DNA of 6,526 nucleotides from Hydrogenophaga sp. (GTDB lineage Bacteria > Pseudomonadota > Gammaproteobacteria > Burkholderiales > Burkholderiaceae_C). Below are positions 5,773-6,526 of the stretch, piece after piece (within the stretch, counting starts at the first letter, position 1; each line of letters opens with the position of its first letter). Location: assembly GCA_030684755.1 (NCBI GenBank), contig JAUXXN010000263.1:1-6526 (forward strand), read 5' to 3'. A program made the position numbers and the translations under genes. The notes beneath the pieces were generated by a model. The model worked only from the letters and a program-made list of their open reading frames with translations, made no database searches and was not told where the DNA came from.

Positions 5773-5934
5773 ATGAAAAAACTTCTAGCGCTGACCGCTT
5801 CCCTCACCACCCTGCCCGCCTGGGCGCACGAAGGTCATGGCCTGTTCGGCAGCCACTGGCACGCCACAGACGCCCTGGGTTTTGTGGTGGTGGGTGCGCT
5901 GGTGGCTGTGGCCGTGTGGCTGTCAAAGAAGTGA
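5773..5934 (+). CDS. Small His-rich exported/membrane protein between ureA and ureB
   Basis: The protein has 53 residues. ATG at 5773 is preceded by GGAG (5762-5765) with a 7-base spacer. Residues 1-18 ([18 protein letters not shown]) look like a signal peptide with an A-W-A cleavage motif. The predicted mature protein begins [15 protein letters not shown], with four histidines (H19, H22, H28, H30) in twelve residues. It ends with one hydrophobic helix (about 35-50) and a short SKK tail. The likely topology is a periplasmic His-rich N-terminus anchored by a C-terminal helix. The protein fits tightly in the urease operon: 14 bases after ureA and 8 bases before the ureB ATG. I recall similar short unnamed proteins in other Comamonadaceae urease clusters. 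The His cluster and the nickel-dependent neighbour suggest metal binding, perhaps nickel handling like the N-terminus of HupE/UreJ, but that is inference. The same reading frame is open further upstream, without a plausible start there. Confidence 0.85.
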   Translation: MKKLLALTASLTTLPAWAHEGHGLFGSHWHATDALGFVVVGALVAVAVWLSKK

Positions 5935-5942
5935 GCACCGCC

Positions 5943-6248
5943 ATGGTCCCCGGCGAATACTTCATTGACGCGGGCGAGCACGCCCTCAACCCCGGCCGCC
6001 GCACGATCACGCTGGTGGTGCAGAACACCGCCAACCGCCCGGTGCAGGTCGGCTCGCACTACCACTTTGCTGAAACCAACGCGGCGCTCAGCTTTGACCG
6101 CCCGTCAGCCCAAGGCATGCGGCTGAACATTGCGGCCGGCACCGCCGTGCGCTTTGAACCCGGACAACAACGCACCGTGGAACTGGTGGACTACGCGGGC
6201 GACCGTGTGGTGTTCGGCTTTCGCGGCCTGACCCAAGGAGCCCTGTGA
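5943..6248 (+). CDS. ureB: Urease subunit beta
   Basis: The protein has 101 residues starting [20 protein letters not shown], which matches the usual MIPGE/MVPGE opening and length of stand-alone UreB. Diagnostic stretches are [49 protein letters not shown] and VVFGFRG. The beta subunit is structural and helps order the active-site flap over the UreC nickel centre. GTG codons at 5916 and 5931 are in frame upstream. The 5931 GTG overlaps the stop of the preceding gene (GTGA) and could give a 4-residue extension, but ATG 5943 fits the family best. AAAGAAG just upstream (5925-5931) could serve as a weak ribosome site. The stop TGA shares its A with the ureC ATG (TGATG). Confidence 0.97.
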   Translation: MVPGEYFIDAGEHALNPGRRTITLVVQNTANRPVQVGSHYHFAETNAALSFDRPSAQGMRLNIAAGTAVRFEPGQQRTVELVDYAGDRVVFGFRGLTQGAL

Positions 6249-6526
6249 TGGCCCAGATTTCCCGCAGCGCCTACGCAGACATGTTTGGCCCCACCGTGGG
6301 CGACCGTGTGCGCTTGGCCGACACCGGCCTGATCATTGAGGTGGAACAAGACTTCACCCTGCGCGCAGGTGGCTACGGCGAAGAAGCCAAATTTGGCGGC
6401 GGCAAGACCATTCGCGACGGCATGGCGCAAAGCCAGCGCACGCGCGAACAGGGCGCGGTAGACACGGTGATGACCAACGCCCTCATCATCGACCACTGGG
6501 GCATCGTCAAGGCCGACATCGGCCTC
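6248..6526 (+). CDS. ureC: Urease subunit alpha, N-terminal part (runs off the right edge)
   Basis: 93 codons are visible, starting [20 protein letters not shown]. Other family stretches are [36 protein letters not shown] and IVKADIGL. UreC is the catalytic nickel subunit, normally about 570 residues. The nickel ligands and the carbamylated lysine lie beyond the window. AAGGAG at 6235-6240 is a strong ribosome site with a 7-base spacer, and the one-base stop/start overlap with ureB indicates coupled translation. Compared with the enteric form, the segment before YGEE (DFTLRAGG) is about four residues longer. I recall this as usual for the family in Comamonadaceae. Confidence 0.97.
   Translation, partial: MAQISRSAYADMFGPTVGDRVRLADTGLIIEVEQDFTLRAGGYGEEAKFGGGKTIRDGMAQSQRTREQGAVDTVMTNALIIDHWGIVKADIGL

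Noticed and set aside
5849..5866. TGGCACG within the small gene as another sigma-54 site
   Set aside because: The -24 half is present but there is no GC at the required 10-base spacing.
1..6526. CRISPR array, tRNA, rRNA, transposase or phage genes
   Set aside because: No regularly spaced repeats, cloverleaf-like or rRNA-like sequence, or mobile-element proteins were seen.

Overview
The window is GC-rich, has tightly packed genes, and carries a urease operon with Burkholderiales-type UreA, UreB and UreC sequences. The small gene between ureA and ureB, the permease-kinase fusion and the dispersed GC-rich palindromes all fit a member of the Comamonadaceae (Betaproteobacteria). That placement comes from recognising the proteins and repeats by eye, not from a search.

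Left part, minus strand (about 1-4384): a two-component system. A 1228-residue protein fuses a complete NCS1-type permease (cytosine/purine/allantoin/hydantoin transporter fold) to a cysteine-rich probable zinc module, two further membrane helices, a histidine kinase and a receiver domain. Downstream of it, running off the left edge, is a response regulator with an N-terminal receiver. The 223 bases between the two genes hold a palindromic repeat element. It is flanked by two ATGA stop/start overlaps, as if it had been inserted into a formerly 4-base-overlapping kinase/regulator junction. A second dispersed palindrome sits in frame inside the kinase gene's cysteine-rich linker.

Right part, plus strand (4493-6526): a divergently transcribed gene for a cytosolic protein with a C-terminal SHOCT domain, then ureA, a 53-residue secreted or membrane-anchored His-rich protein, ureB, and the first 93 codons of ureC. 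The urease genes are closely spaced or overlapping and look like one operon. The accessory gene ureD, often next to ureA, is not in the window.

Regulation: two strong sigma-54 (RpoN) promoter matches are visible. One is upstream of ureA (5408-5423). The other reads towards the kinase (4396-4411, minus strand), with a predicted transcript start essentially at the annotated GTG; this suggests that kinase translation really begins at the ATG at 4345. A weak NtrC-like dyad lies about 110-125 bases upstream of the predicted ureA transcript start. The simplest reading is a nitrogen-controlled module: a transporter-like sensor kinase and its regulator beside the urease genes, both under RpoN/nitrogen control. 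What the permease domain senses (urea, a purine, allantoin or a hydantoin) cannot be told from the sequence.
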